From positions 67,019,416 through 67,083,415 of the forward strand of contig OX421966.1 of the NCBI GenBank assembly GCA_949128115.1: DNA of 64,000 bases, given 5' to 3'. The stretch is from Anaspis maculata (taxonomy: Eukaryota; Arthropoda; Insecta; Coleoptera; Scraptiidae). Positions 42,093-55,245 of this stretch are shown here, piece by piece. Under the pieces are notes generated by a model that saw only the letters and a program-made list of their open reading frames with translations, did no database searches and was not told where the DNA came from. Each line of letters starts with the position of its first letter. Position 1 is the first letter of the stretch. The translations under genes and the position numbers were made by a program.

Positions 42093-43385
42093 ATGTCATC
42101 ATCTGAACAAAACCCATCCAATGGAACTCCAAATTTAAGCTACGCTAACATAACAAAATCCGTATCGCAACCCAAAAGAGATCAAGCAATCGTTCTGGAT
42201 ATTTTGGAAAATGAAAACCTGAGATTACCTGAATACATATTCCCAATAGGCAATATCATTGGCCCCAAAAACATCTTAGCAGCGTCCAGAATATCGAAAA
42301 ATCGCATATGTATTTTTCTCTCAAGCGTCAAACTAGTTGATGAACTTGTAGAAAACCACAAGACAATTCCGATCAATGGCGAACGAATTCCAATAAGACG
42401 GTTAAAATCCCAAGCTCGTCGAATCATCTTCTCAAATGTATGTTTCTCACTGCCAAACTCATTATTGGAAGCAGAAATCAAAACAATGGGATTCAAACCC
42501 GTTTCTTCGATCACAACTTTGCGAGCTGGATACATGGATGACGACTACAGTCATGTACTGAGTTTCAGAAGGCAAATGTATGTTCAACCTGCTGAAAATA
42601 TTGAACTTCCGTCATCTGTACTAGTTGAACATGATGAAGAAACCTTCCGCATATTCCTCACATATGATGAACTATCCTGCTTTAACTGTAAGGAAAATGG
42701 ACATAAAGCAGCGTCTTGCCCTAAAACAAACAGAACCTCAGAAGAAATGGATACTTTGGAGTCCACAACCACAACCGCTAACATCCACGAAGAGACTGAA
42801 GCCCTGGAGGCCTATGACAATAATGATACACCCCTAACCCCCATAGAACCAGGAAACCCTAAAAAAAGAATTGCTGAATCTCCATCACCCACCATTGAAC
42901 TTCCAGACAACGCAACAGTATTTCCCATGCCAAAACAAGCAATCCAACTAAAGAAAAACCCAAAAAAACCAAAAACGCAAAAAACAGAACAGAAACCAAC
43001 CCTCAACCAGACCAACGTGGAAAAAGGAGACAAATTAAATAAGACGGCATCACAAAAAAACCTACAGCCCCTGGATGAACAACTGAAACCTGCCAAATCT
43101 GTAATTGACAACTCCACCAAAAAGTTTCCCCTCAACTACGACGAAATTGTAACTTTCTTTGAAAATACTCAAGGATCAACAGACCCTCTAAGTATCGCCA
43201 AAGAATATACAGAAGACATCGAAGGACTGCTCGATATGCTAAAATTTGTACATTCACACCTAACTAATCGAGGAATGAAGTCTAGATGTACCAGACTAAA
43301 AAACAAAATATACAGACAGTTTTATGGAGAGAAAGCGGCGTCGGAAAGTGAGTCGGACTGTTCACAGTCCTCCAGCACGTTTTAG
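42093..43385 (+). CDS. LINE ORF1, gag-like RNA-binding protein
   Basis: A 430-residue protein starting MSSSEQNPSNG. The N-terminal half resembles the RNA-recognition-like region of I/Jockey ORF1 proteins. It has one CCHC knuckle at about residues 197-212 (CFNCKENGHKAASC), followed by a Lys/Pro-rich, low-complexity stretch (KKNPKKPKTQK) and a helical C-terminal end. The frame is intact. It would coat the LINE RNA in the cytoplasm. ORF2 starts 13 bp after its stop, in another frame, so re-initiation is the likely mode of ORF2 translation. Confidence 0.85.
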   Translation: MSSSEQNPSNGTPNLSYANITKSVSQPKRDQAIVLDILENENLRLPEYIFPIGNIIGPKNILAASRISKNRICIFLSSVKLVDELVENHKTIPINGERIPIRRLKSQARRIIFSNVCFSLPNSLLEAEIKTMGFKPVSSITTLRAGYMDDDYSHVLSFRRQMYVQPAENIELPSSVLVEHDEETFRIFLTYDELSCFNCKENGHKAASCPKTNRTSEEMDTLESTTTTANIHEETEALEAYDNNDTPLTPIEPGNPKKRIAESPSPTIELPDNATVFPMPKQAIQLKKNPKKPKTQKTEQKPTLNQTNVEKGDKLNKTASQKNLQPLDEQLKPAKSVIDNSTKKFPLNYDEIVTFFENTQGSTDPLSIAKEYTEDIEGLLDMLKFVHSHLTNRGMKSRCTRLKNKIYRQFYGEKAASESESDCSQSSSTF

Positions 43386-43687
43386 ATTCAGACTCATGGC
43401 TACCTCTTTTATCCTGCAGTGGAACATCAATGGACTCTACAACAATATAACAGATCTAAACATAACCATACGTGAAAATTCACCAGAACTTATATGCGTT
43501 CAAGAAACAAATTTCAAGGACAACAAACACCACCAAATAAAAGGCTACACAGTTTTTTACAAAAATCGAATAGAAGTTGCCAGAGCAAGTGGAGGTGTTG
43601 CTACATACATCAAAAACAACTATAGCTCAAGAGAAATTGCACTGACGACAAATCTAGAAGCCGTAGCAGTAACGGTGGAATACAACA

Positions 43688-44807
43688 GGGGGGTCCCTCA
43701 GGGCTCTGTGCTTGGACCATTGCTGTACATAATCTATGTCAATGATATCAATGCAAACAATGTAGTCATGTTTGCTGATGACACTAATTTGTTAGTGTCA
43801 TCTAATGATGTACAGGGAGTTGTAACAAGGGCTAATTCTTTGGTGTCGGACTTTAATATGTGGTTTTTGAATAACGGCCTGAAACTAAACTGTGATAAAT
43901 CTGTGATAGTAAAGTTTAAGTGTACTCAAGAAAGATATCCGAGTAGTGTATTAGTTAGAGGGGATGGTAACAGTTTGAAACATGTGAGTGAAACGCGATT
44001 TCTGGGAATCACCATAGATGAAGAGTGCAAGTGGGATTTGCATATAAGTAGTCTCTGTAAAAGAGTAGCAACAACGTGCTATGCATTGAAAAGATTGAGA
44101 GCTTTTGTTGATGTTCATGTGCTGAAGTTGTATTATTATGCCTATTTTCACTCTATTGTTTCCTACGGTACTCTGGTGTGGGGTGCATCCGCCGGAATAT
44201 CAAGGATTCTCAGGATGCAGAAGAGGGCATTACGAGCAATTTTAAAAATGAGTCCGCGACAGAGCTGCAGGGGGATTTTTGAGAGCATGCAATCATGACT
44301 ATCCCTGGTATATTTGCGTATCAGGTATTGTGCTACATCAAGAAACATGGTAAGGACTTCAATCTTTTGGGCAGACATCACACCTATGAGACGCGAAGTG
44401 TTTCGACATTGGAGGTCCCTGGGCATAGGTTGACGCATTATGAAAGGAGCCCTTTGTACGTTGGTATCAAGTTGTACAACAAACTGCCGGAGTCAATCAG
44501 ACGTCTCAATTTGCGTGAATTCAAAGCAATATTAAGGACACGGCTTCTGGGTGCAGCCTATTACAGTCACGCAGAAATGTTGGCAGATCCTGATTTCTGT
44601 CGTTAGATTTGGTTTTATCATAGTTATTTATTATTGTTAAGTTTGCACTGTGTTTGTCTGCTGTTTGGTTTTGTATTTTTACATTTTGCTTGGATGCCAT
44701 CTACTTACCCACATCTGCAATTATATGTTTATATGACTTGTCCCTATACATTTGTTGTGATGTCCAAAACGGGATCAATAAATATTATTTATTATTTATT
44801 TATTATT
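43688..44807 (+). mobile_element. 5'-truncated LINE of another family nested in the endonuclease
   Basis: It starts inside an RT domain at GVPQGSVLGPLLY, with catalytic VVMFADDTNL, a thumb region and a post-RT tail (MQKRALRAI...), then a frameshift near 44288 and the continuation to a stop at 44604. It ends in an A/T-rich ATTATTT tail. Flanks TACAACA (43681-43687) and TACAATA (44808-44814) are an imperfect 7-bp duplication. The RT sequence differs clearly from the host LINE. Confidence 0.85.
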
Positions 44808-45140
44808 TACAATACAAAGACCATCACTGTTTGTAATCTGTATATCCCACCAAACAGAGTATTCGACCTCCAAGAGCTCCGAGACCTCGCTAGACAGCTT
44901 CCATCTCCCCGCATCATCCTCGGTGACATTAACTCATACAATATAATTTGGGGATCAGAACACAGCGATCGGAAGGGACTGATTTTTGAAAAATTTATTG
45001 ACTTGGAGAATCTAGTCGTGATGAATGATGGACGGAAAACAAGATTTAATTCTTATAATGGAAATTATTCAGCAATTGACATCACCCTATGCGATCCAAC
45101 TTTAGTACCTGACCTGGCTTGGGAAATAGATGAAGATTTA

Positions 45141-46606
45141 TAGCTCGTGCACAATGATGTTAATGTTAACGTAACGTAATGGTAATGGTAATGTTAGCAG
45201 GAGCATGTTCACAATGATGTTAACAGAATAAGTCTTGAAAGTGCGCATGCGATTTCATTACTGGTGCCAACCAAACTGGGAAAATATCTCCAAATCACAA
45301 ATATCAAATCCATGGTTATACCACCTTCTAGTGGTTAGACCTAACTCCCATCACCTATTTTAATTATTTTATATACTTTCATAACCACACCACACACAAA
45401 CTACACCAAAATTAGAAGGTGCATGGTCTGTAAAATATCGATGTTGTCACTGTTGACAGTTTGATATTTTTGATTCAATATTGACGTTTAATATAACCTC
45501 ACAACATCAAGAGAAATAAATAAAACTGACCGACGCAAAAGCAACGAGCGTTAGGGCTCAAAATAAATGTTGTTGGACGACTGGATATCGGTATGGGTGC
45601 TCACTGTTGTGTGCTGGGGTGTTCGAATATTCGAACGCGAATAATATCTACCTCCGCTGTTAGAGTGAGTATACGAACACTCGAAACAAACATAGTGCAT
45701 TGGTTTCTATTCAGGGTAAGAACACTACTCGTACAAATGTTTTTCGACAAAACTTGACAAAGTTAGTCAGACATTTGGAGAATTGTGCGAAAGCTCGTAC
45801 GAAAGCTTTGTTTTGCACCAAATGTGGTATCAGATACACAAAGAACGGCATTCAAAATACCATTTTGTTGATGAATGGAGCCAAGACGCACGGATGTACA
45901 GAGTGTTCATAAGTGTTCATGGTTTATAAGACCATGCACATTGCACAAGGATTATTTGAAACGACACAATCTTCGGACGATACATCGATTTGGACAAGTT
46001 CGAAATTGTGGCAGCCTACTTCAATTCCTTTCGGTGCCTCGAGTGCCCATTCAGACAAAATACAAAAGAAACTTGGAACCGCAGACAGTGTCAAAGCACT
46101 TTGCGACCGACCGAATCGAATGGTTCGAGTGCACCAAGTGTTCGTACAAGGCGGAAGTGTTGAACTCGCAGGCAGTTGTCAATCACATTCAACTGCAGCC
46201 CACAACCCACAGCGCAGGTGCAGGAAAGCGCTGAATTTGAATTTTTGAAATTCCAAGGTTCCTATTGGTGGATGTTAAGGAATGATGTCAAGATTCAAAA
46301 CATTCTTTGCTCCTAACATTACGTTATTTTCATGGTTAAATGAAGGACGTCGATCAATTTTTCGAAAGTGCTACCAACCTAGTGTCCTCAAATTCGCTGT
46401 TGGTAATTATTTTTCAGTGTTCTTATTGGTGGATATTAGGAAGGGTGGTGTTAACATCGTCTTAAGTTTTCATTACAGAAGTTCTAACATTACCATTGCC
46501 ACTAACATGATTGTGAACGTCATCATTTGAAACTCGTTGCTTTGAATGCTAACATTACCATTGCCGATAACATTACGTTAACATTAACATCATTGTGAAT
46601 GGCCTA
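45141..46606 (+). mobile_element. Harbinger-like element carrying a zinc-finger gene fragment, 1466 bp
   Basis: The ends are inverted: the left TAGCTCGTGCACAATGATG and the right TAGGCCATTCACAATGATG (minus strand) share most bases and continue through TTAATGTTAACGTAA. Both sides are flanked by TTA (45138-45140 and 46607-46609), the usual PIF/Harbinger target. Removing the element plus one TTA rejoins the LINE endonuclease at its GSDH box. Subterminal repeats of AATGGTAATGTTA are present. There is no transposase; the interior carries a spliced, decayed zinc-finger gene. Confidence 0.85.
45593..46234 (+). pseudogene. Captured, decayed zinc-finger gene inside the Harbinger-like element
   Basis: Exon 1 (45593-45664) reads MGAHCCVLGCSNIRTR, resembling the start of a THAP or zinc finger (C-x4-C). 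GTGAGT follows, and the acceptor TTCAG at 45710-45714 keeps frame (intron 50 bp). Exon 2 has CTKCGIRYT and CTECS before a stop at 45910. After frameshifts there are finger remnants LHKDYLKRHNLRTIH and finally DRIEWFECTKCSYKAE, which closely matches the inter-finger linker of the two zinc-finger genes in this window. Presence of an intron means genomic DNA was captured, not mRNA. Confidence 0.65.
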
Positions 46607-49600
46607 TTACACGGTAGTGACCACTTCGGAATATATCTAAGAGATACGAAAGCAGGCCAACCCGCAATAACAAGACGACCAAAATGGAAACTAGACAAGG
46701 CCAACTGGGAGCTATTTGCGGGTATAGTTGACAACAAAATCAATATTATTCCCAAATCACCTCAAAATCCAGTCGAAGCCATTAATAATTTCTCGGACAT
46801 TCTCACCGAAGCAGCTGAATGGGCAATAGGTAAAACGACACCTAGTATAAAACAACGGAGGGTCCCTTGGTGGAACTCAGAGTGTGAGCAGATAATAAAA
46901 GAAAAGAAGAAAGCGTATAATAAATGGAAACACCAAATAAGTCTAGACAATCTGCTTGAATTCAAAAGACTGAGAGCAAAAGCTCGATTTATACTACGGC
47001 GAAGCAAAAAAGAGTCCTGGGAAAAATATGTATCATCTATGGATAGCAACACTCCATCATCTGAAGTGTGGAAGAAGATCAAAAGCATCAAAGGTATAAA
47101 CACTCAATATAACATCCCCGTGATAAATCTGAATGGAAGATCAATAAAAACACCTGAAGACGTCGCAGAAAACTTGGCAACACATTATGAAACACAGTCC
47201 AGTAATCTCAACTATGACCACACCTTTCTTACAACTAAAATATCGCAAGAAATCAACCCCATATTGCCCCAAAGAGACACCGAAAACAAGCTGAATCTCA
47301 CGTTCAAATACATCGAACTCGAAAACGCCTTAGCAGCATCAAAGAATTCTTCACCCGGACCAGACAACATTCCATTCATATTTCTCTGCAGAATTTCCAA
47401 CGAAGCAAAGCTCTGCCTACTGAACTTACTAAATGATCTATGGATCACACACCAGTTTCCAAAGATATGGTCAACGGCCATAATAATCCCAATCTGCAAG
47501 CCCAACAAACCGACTTCTGCGATGGATTCGTACCGTCCGATCTCCCTAACCTGTACGATGAGTAAACTAATGGAAAGAATGACGAATAATCGACTCACCT
47601 GGTATTTGGAACGAAATAACCTTCTAACTGCAGAACAATCCGGTTTCAGAAAAGAAAGATCCACCGCAGATAATTTGGTTGTCTTACAATCAGAGATTCT
47701 GGAGTCCTTCGCCAGCAAACAGTATGTTCTGTCCGTCTTCTTCGATCTGGAGAAGGCGTATGATATGACGTGGAGATATAACATAGTCAATAAAATTCAA
47801 AACTGGGGCATAGAGGGCAATATGCTTCATTTCATTATCAACTTTCTGAGTAACAGGACATTTAGGGTTTTCGCCAACGGCGTCTTCTCTCAAGAAAAAT
47901 CCCTTGAAAATGGGACACCTCAGGGAGCAGTACTAAGTGTCTCACTTTTCTTGGTTGCCATAAATGACGCCATTAGTAAACTGACACCGCCAATCAAATC
48001 CTTGTTATATGCAGATGACCTGGTAATTTACGTCAAGGGCAAAAACTTACAAACTATGAAGAGCTTGATGCAGCGAGCAGTGAACTCATTGGTGAAGCAG
48101 ACCAGCAGCATAGGCTACAAATTTTCAACCACTAAAACAAAATGTATACTATTCTCAAAGAAGCCATCCCTAAATGCTCCTCAGCTCTACCTTTATGGAA
48201 ACAAAATCGCAGAGACGGAATCCATCAAATTTCTCGGCATGCTGTTGGATAAAAAACTCACCTGGGCGCAGCACCTCAATCATCTCAAGAAAGACTGCCA
48301 ACAGGGATTAGGATTACTGAAGACCATAGCAAATCACACCTGGGGTGCCGATAGTACAACATTAATTCGAGTTTATAAAAGCGTGGTACGCTCGAAAATC
48401 GATTACGGATCGTTTATCTATAACTCTGCAAGTAAATCACTACTGAAGATGATCAATTCCATCGCCAGCACATCACTTAGAATATGCTGCGGAGCTTTTC
48501 GTACCAGCCCTGTGAATAGTCTGCATAGTATAACGGGAGAACCTCCTCTTCCATACAGAAGAAAACTACTAGCCCTCGCATATGCTGCACGAGTATCAAC
48601 CAACATCCAAAACCCAGCGCATAGATGCACCTTCTCTGATCGATTTTCGAAAACATACGAGAAAATGAAAAGTAATGCCAAACCATTCTACGAACAAATT
48701 AACACCATCTTACGAGAACAGAATATATCATTCCCAATAAGTACACCCAGGCCCAAATTACATCATCCCCCATGGAACTTCCAACCGCCTGAAACCGTAT
48801 TAGAATTAACAAAACATCCTAAATCTGAAATAACTCCCTCTGTAATCCAAGGTTCCTTTAGATCAATCAGTGCTAAGTTCGATAACTCCCTCGTAATCTA
48901 TACGGACGCTTCGAAATGTGAAAGTGGTGTCGGGTGTGCGGTAATAGTGACAAACCAACCAAAATCTTTCAAACTTCCAAAAGACACTAGTGTGTACAAT
49001 GCCGAACTATACGCAATACTGCAAGCGTTCATAAGTGCAGCCAACATAACTGGTGTCCCTGAGGCCGAGGGAGATCCCTCGGCCTCTCGAACACCAGCCA
49101 ACGCCCCTCCATCAACGGTATATCATACAATCATGGTATGCACTGACTCGTTGAGCGCCATCCATGCCATCACACAAATATATCCTGCAAACTATGTAGT
49201 CCAGAACATTCAGGAAAAAATTACCAACATTCGAAACCATGGGAAGCGAGTGGTTCTTTTCTGGGTTCCCTCCCACGTCGGAATCCAGGGGAACGAGATA
49301 GCCGATCGCGAGGCCGTGAACGCAGCAACATCCCCAGGTTCCACCCAAGAAAGACAAATGGTACTCGATGACATAAAAAAATACATGAAAACCCTAGTAT
49401 TGGACGAATGGAAACATCAATGGTCGTTGCAGAACAGCAAACTTCGTGAAATCAAGAACACCACAGAAGCCTGGATCCCTACAGCACTACAAAAAAGAGC
49501 CCAAGTAGCAGTCACTCGTCTGAGAATAGGCCACACAAACATAACGCACAGTTTCATCATTGCGAAAACGGATCCTCCCATGTGCGAAGTGTGCGGAGTC

Positions 49601-52369
49601 CAGGTGGATGTAAAACACCTTCTGTTGGACTGCAAAAAATATGAAATCTTCAGAACCTTCCCAGAGAATGACATTCAGAGCGTTTTGGCAAATAGTGAAG
49701 AAAGAGAAGACACACTGGTCACCTATTTGAAAAACACCCAATTACTAGAACTTGTATAGTATAATGTCTACAGTGTGATTTGTATTGTTACTGGTTGCAA
49801 ATAGTCCAAGTGGCTGAGCAACATAATTTCTTAATAAAAAAAAAAAAAAAAAAGTCCGAAAATTGTATCCTCGCTTTTGTCACATTAGAGCTATATTATT
49901 AGCTCAGAGCTGTTGGTATATACTCCAGGGCATGACCAGAACGTCATCTGAACCGCTGAAATCCTATTTCCCGCAAAAGAAAACACGTAACTCGCTTTAA
50001 TTTGCAATTATCAGTGGTAATCAAGTGTAGTTCGGGGATTAGTGACCAAATTCAATAAAATCTGTTCTTTTTGTAATAATGGCATGAAATTTGGTATGAG
50101 TAGTCTTTATGGTCCCCTTTTCAAATGTAGACATGGCGTCTCGCCATATTTTGGTTAGGGGGGCTTAGGGACCTCCTTGAAAATTGAAGTTGCAGAAACT
50201 CATGCAAACCACCATTAAAATAATTGTCACTTATCTCAAAAAGTAATCACTCGACTCTACGTTAAACCTCAACAAGAGACACGCCAGTTGTCACCATGTA
50301 CGCACTGTTCTTCATAAAAAAAAAAATTCTTCGGAATTTCAAAAAAAAAACGGGTTTTTATAATTTTTCATGTAATAGAGGAATAAATTTATCTTCCGCA
50401 TATCATTATCCACCAATTAGTATCTGCCAAAGCCATTGATGAAGTCCATTTCTTCATATTGACATCTAGAAGCAACAATTCCAGATGAAACCAGCCAATT
50501 CAAGTGTTCACTTCAGCAGCGTTTTTTTTCAATGTTACCAATTGATATGAATGACAATTTATTATTGGGTGGATAACTTCAACTGTTTTATAATTTTATT
50601 GAGTATAACTAGATGGGGGGTGATGCGCGAAAGCCCCGAATTTTTTTTTTCAACAGCCACCTATCACTGTTAGAATTGCACCAAATTTCATGCTACTTTG
50701 GCGAAGCAACAGCAAATACAGACTGAAGAGTATAGACAAACGTCAATACGATCTGCAATTGTCAAGTAGAAGGCACGAAGAATGAGTATTGAGGCGTGGA
50801 ATACTTCAAAGCACTCAGTTCGAGTGAATACACGGTATAGAAATATTTTCAACACACCCTAGGGGCACAAATTTTATGATGGTGAGCGGCGCGAAAATTC
50901 TTTTTTCCTATGCTTTTGCGCTTGGTTCCTCGTGTAGTCATATAAAATTAGGTTACAGAACAGTTCCAGCTATTCATCCATTCATAAATTGTCGATCATA
51001 TTGATTGGGAACAATTGTAAAACGCTGTTGAACTTCACACTTGAATTGGCTCATTTCTTCGGGAGCTGTCATCCCTAGAACGGCAATATAAAAAAACAGA
51101 CTTTATGAATAGCTTCGGCAAATACAAATCAGTGAATAATGATACACAGCAGATCAACTCACCGTTTCTTAGATTAAAAAATCAATAAAAACTGTGTTTT
51201 TTTTGACACTCGGAAGAATTTTTTTTTAAACACGAAGAACAATGTTTACATGGCGACAACAAACTGTTGTGTCTTTTATCAAGGTTTGGTGTAGAGTCAA
51301 ATGGTTACTTTTTGAAATGTGTGACGATATTTAGCGGTGGTTTGTGAGAGTTCCTGAGACTCAAATTTTTAAGGGGGTCCTCAGGCCCCCCTAACCAAAA
51401 TATGGCGAGGCGTCATGTCTACATTTGGAAAGAAGACCATGAAGACCACTCATACCAAATTTCATGTCTCTATCACAAATCAAACAGATTGTAATAAACT
51501 TGATTACTAACCCTCGGATTATACTTAATCAACACTGTTAATTGGAAATTATAGCGACTTCCGTGTTTTTTTTTTCCGGAAAATACGAGTTAGAGGTTCA
51601 AACGAAGGTCTGGTCATGCCCTGCAGTATATACCAACAGTTCTAAGCTAACGATGTAGCTCTAGTGTGACAAAAACAAGAATACCATTTTCGGACTAGTT
51701 GCAGCAAACATGATATACTTTGACAGCGCCGCAAGAAGAATGCTCAACTGGGATTTTTGGGGATTTTAAGTATGTGGTAGAGAATGAAATTCTGAATCGA
51801 TATCTGCTATAAAATTTCATGAATTAATTTTTTCAAGGTTTGTGGTTTTTTTTGACCATCTTTACTGCACTATAGTGTTGGTTACGGACATTTTCAGGTG
51901 TTGAGATGCGCTCTGCAGGTTTACGCGCGGTCTGAAAAAATCCGGGGTACGGACTCACCCTGTACAAGGATTGGTCTGTCTTTTGCACCTTGTAGCATTA
52001 AAAGATCACGCATCATTTCCCCTGAACCTTTTTGATTTTTTTTTTAAATAACCGAAATATGAGAGAGTTAATTTTTTCCCTTTGACGACTCACACCTGAC
52101 GCTCAGAGGCCAATTTCTCTGAAAATTATGACAGATACGTGAAAGTTATACGGTTCTTCTTTGCAGGCAATTTGATGGACTTTCATTTGAACCGAGCGGG
52201 TTTTTGATGGGATCACAATCTATCGAAATAACTGCAAGTAAACTTGAAATGTACCAATAATCCAAGATGGCGGAGATTTCACACCACCTATCGATGGGGA
52301 CTTTCTACATAGTGATCAGCAAGCTTTCGAGCACATCTCTACCAATTTTCACAACTACACTATTAGTGG

Positions 52370-55070
52370 GGTCGATACGATTTTGGATACTGCACTTTTG
52401 AGTAGAGTTATGAAACTTGGCACATAGTTTCTAGGGGCCATAAGAAGAAATTTCGTCTGATGTTCCCAAAAAAATCTTCTACGAAATCCGTTATATAGGC
52501 CCCTTTTTCCAAAATGGCGACCAAATTTTGAAAATTGGCGAGTGGTCGTACAGTGGCGCGCAAAGTATCAATTCCTAACCTTTTGACCATGACCAGTTGA
52601 TTTAAGCCACCCCTGACTTGATCCGTCTAATATTTTGGCCATTTGGGCCTTTTTTTCAAAATTACAGCCAAAATTTCGAAGTTGGCATTTGGTCGTATAA
52701 TGGCCTGCAAGGTATCAATTCTTGACATTTCGACCATGACAAGTCGAATAAAGCCTACCCCGACTCCATCCAACCTAAATTTTGGCCTCAATACTAAATT
52801 ATAGTGCTGATACTGAAATTTATTTTCAATTTTTAGAAGGGTTGTGTAAAACCACTTCTTGGATTTTCTGTGTGTCCAATATCTGTGAGTAATCCGGAGA
52901 GCAGAATCACTACATTTTCCGAAAAAATAAAAGGGTAAAAGGCTCCCCACCCCACTGGAAAAACCTATTTCACGCATGTATGTATAAAACTGTAAAAACC
53001 ATAAAAAATGTCGAAAGTACATACATATCAACTGCAAGTTATTCCAAAATTTGTATTTGTGCTAAAAGATAAGTCAGGTTACATATTACGTTACCAGAAA
53101 TAACAGTGATTGAGGAATCTGCGCTCTATTCTCAGTGGTGTTTGGAGGTTGGACTTCTCTCTGTCTCTCAGACCTCAGACTTCGGTTACTTTTCATCAGT
53201 GTAGAAGAAATGTTGCATGTTGATTAGGAATAAATTCTTGCAAGGTTTGATTTTCTGCATGAGAGAGCGTCCCACTGATGTAGAGCATCTGAGTCGACTG
53301 TGCACCGATATGGGTTGCAACTTATTTGAAAATTTGCACGTTTGCGATTGTGCGAGACGCTCACCTACATTCTTCTTTACTGTTTTCTTTATCTATTACA
53401 TTGGTGAAGAACGGAACTCTCACCTATTCTGAATCCCTTTTCAATTCTAATTCCTGTAGGTGATTCAATTTCTACATGTTGCATTATACTCGTTTTGTCA
53501 CTTACATATACCAAGGTTGGGAAAGAACTAAATACATATAAGGCGCTGAACCTGTAATGCTTTTCTCGAAAGTATAATATTCTTCCTACCATAGATACTA
53601 GAAAATCCGACTGCGATCCAGGAACAGGTTTCAATAATGAGGGACTTTACGGCTATAAGTTCAAAAAATCGAACACTATACCTACATTTTTTGCCAAAAA
53701 TGTATCACATGGGACAAACTAAGACCCATAGGAGAGATCTTTGTGCCTTGGACACACTATGAACTTGCAGAAAGTTTTATAAACAGTACTATGATTAATT
53801 AAGAGGTACATTGTGATTGTCTTCTGCTCAAATCTCTTCAAGTATAACTTTTATCGACTTATAAACTGCAAAAACCGCTCATCTCGATTCTTTTCCGTTC
53901 ATATTCAAACAACTTGCACTTCGAAATTTCTCGTGGTTTTGATGCCACGAGATCTTCACTGACAGGTGGACAGGACTATAAATGGGGATTGAGGCCAAAA
54001 TTTGGGTCAAGTCGAGTCGGGAAGGGTATAATCGACTCGCAATGGTCGAAATGTCAAGGAATGGACACCGTGTGCCCCTATACGACCACCTGCCGACTTT
54101 CGAGGTTTGGCTGCCATTTTGGAAAGAAGGCCTCAATGGCTCAAATATCAGCCGAATCGAGTCAGAGGTGGCTGGAATCAACTCGTCAGAGTCAAAATGT
54201 TACGAATTGTTAGTTCGTGCGAACGTGCAAATTTCCAAATAAATTGCACCCCATATCAGTGCACAGTCGACTCGGATGCTCTACATCAGTGGGACGCTCT
54301 CTAATGCAGAAAATCGCACCTTGCAAGAATTTATTCCTAATCAACATGCCAAATTTCTTCTGCACCGATGAAAATTTTCTGAAACAACTTGCAGTTGGTA
54401 TGTAGGTATGAACTTTCGACGTTTTTTATGGCTGTCACAGTTTTATACATGCGTGAAATAGGTTTTGCCACTGGGGGAAGCCTTTCATTCTTTAGAAAAA
54501 ATATAGTGATTCTGTTCTCCGGATTACTCACATGTTGGACACACAGAAAGTCCAAGAAGTAGTTTTCCCTCGGGTTTTCCACAACCCTTCTCAAGATAAA
54601 ATTATTTTTTTTCTAAATCAGCACTAGAATTGAGTTTTGAGGCTAAAATCTTGGTTGGGTAGAGTCGGGGTAGGCTTTAATCGACTTGTCATGGTCGAAA
54701 TGTCGAGAATTGATACCTTGCAGGCCACTATACGACCAAATTCAAATTTTCGAAGTTTGGCTGCCATTTTGGAAAAAAGGCACAAATGGCCAAAATATCA
54801 GACGAATCAAGTCAGGGGTGGCTTAAGTCAACTCGTTATGGTCAAAATAATAGAAATTGATACTTTGCGCGCCACTGTACGACCAATCGCCAATTTTCAA
54901 AATTTGGACGCCATTTTGGAAAAAGGGGCCTATATAACGGATTCCGTCGAAAATTTTTTTGGGAACATCGGGCGAAATTTCTTCTTATGGTCCCTAGGAA
55001 CTATGTGCCAAGTTTCATAACTCTACTCAAAAGTGCAGTATCCAAGGGATTTTCGTCACGTACCGTCCCC
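52370..55070. repeat. Second foldback element, about 2.7 kb
   Basis: Left (52370 to about 53340) and right (about 54230-55070) arms are reverse complements. Examples: TTTTGAGTAGAGTTATGAAA / TTTCATAACTCTACTCAAAA and GTCCCACTGATGTAGAGCAT / ATGCTCTACATCAGTGGGAC. About 53056-53195 looks like an extra insertion in the left arm. A third copy of the ATGGTCGAAATGTC repeat lies in the loop (53980-54200). Short frames inside are by-products. Confidence 0.75.
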
Positions 55071-55080
55071 ACTATATTAA

Positions 55081-55245
55081 AGGTGCGTTCAGTCAACTTA
55101 TTTAGCCGCAAGTTTTAATTTTAGCCGTAAGCGCTGCATCGCTTATTGGCTGTTCTGAGGAGGCTGGTACATAAGAGCCAATAGGCATCGCTGCGCTTGC
55201 GACTAAAATTAAAACTTGCGGCTAAATAAGCTGACTGAACGCACC
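55081..55245. mobile_element. 165-bp MITE in TTAA
   Basis: AGGTGCGTTCAGTCA and TGACTGAACGCACCT inverted ends extend to arms of nearly 50 bp including TTTAGCCGCAAGTTTTAATT. TTAA lies on both sides (55077-55080 and 55246-55249). Probably piggyBac-type or another TTAA-specific superfamily. Confidence 0.87.

Larger units (their letters stand above)
43399..49759 (+). pseudogene. LINE ORF2 (endonuclease, reverse transcriptase, RNase H), interrupted
   Basis: ORF2 is split into 43399-43687, 44808-45140 and 46607-49759 by two insertions; each break falls at a target duplication and the pieces keep compatible frames. Endonuclease: starts QWNINGL, CVQET, then GDINSYNIIWGS and GSDHFGI. Reverse transcriptase: FRKERSTADN, FFDLEKAYD, the catalytic box YADDLVIY and the thumb. 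RNase H: VIYTDASK, AELYAI, CTDSLSAI, WVPSHVGIQGNEIAD. The C-terminal box is CEVCGVQVDVKHLLLDC. The last segment is open for 1,050 codons, so the element was probably intact when it inserted. It cannot make a complete protein now. Confidence 0.9.
41679..49851 (+). mobile_element. Full-length LINE with RNase H (I/Jockey group), two nested insertions
   Basis: A perfect 14-bp duplication AAGTCCGAAAATTG flanks the element (41665-41678 and 49852-49865), and it ends in AATAAA plus a poly-A run, as expected for target-primed insertion. It has a 5' UTR (41679-42092), a gag-like ORF1, and an ORF2 with endonuclease, reverse transcriptase, RNase H and a terminal Cys-His box. Without the nested 1120-bp and 1466-bp insertions it would be about 5.6 kb. 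RNase H next to RT places it near the I, Loa or related clades; the exact clade needs a tree. Confidence 0.93.

Noticed and set aside
42812..43135. Minus-strand open frame rich in Phe and Gly
   Set aside because: Antisense of the Lys/Pro-rich part of LINE ORF1.
53879..54242. Overlapping plus and minus frames inside the second foldback
   Set aside because: They are repeat-derived, occur in several frames at once and show no protein features.
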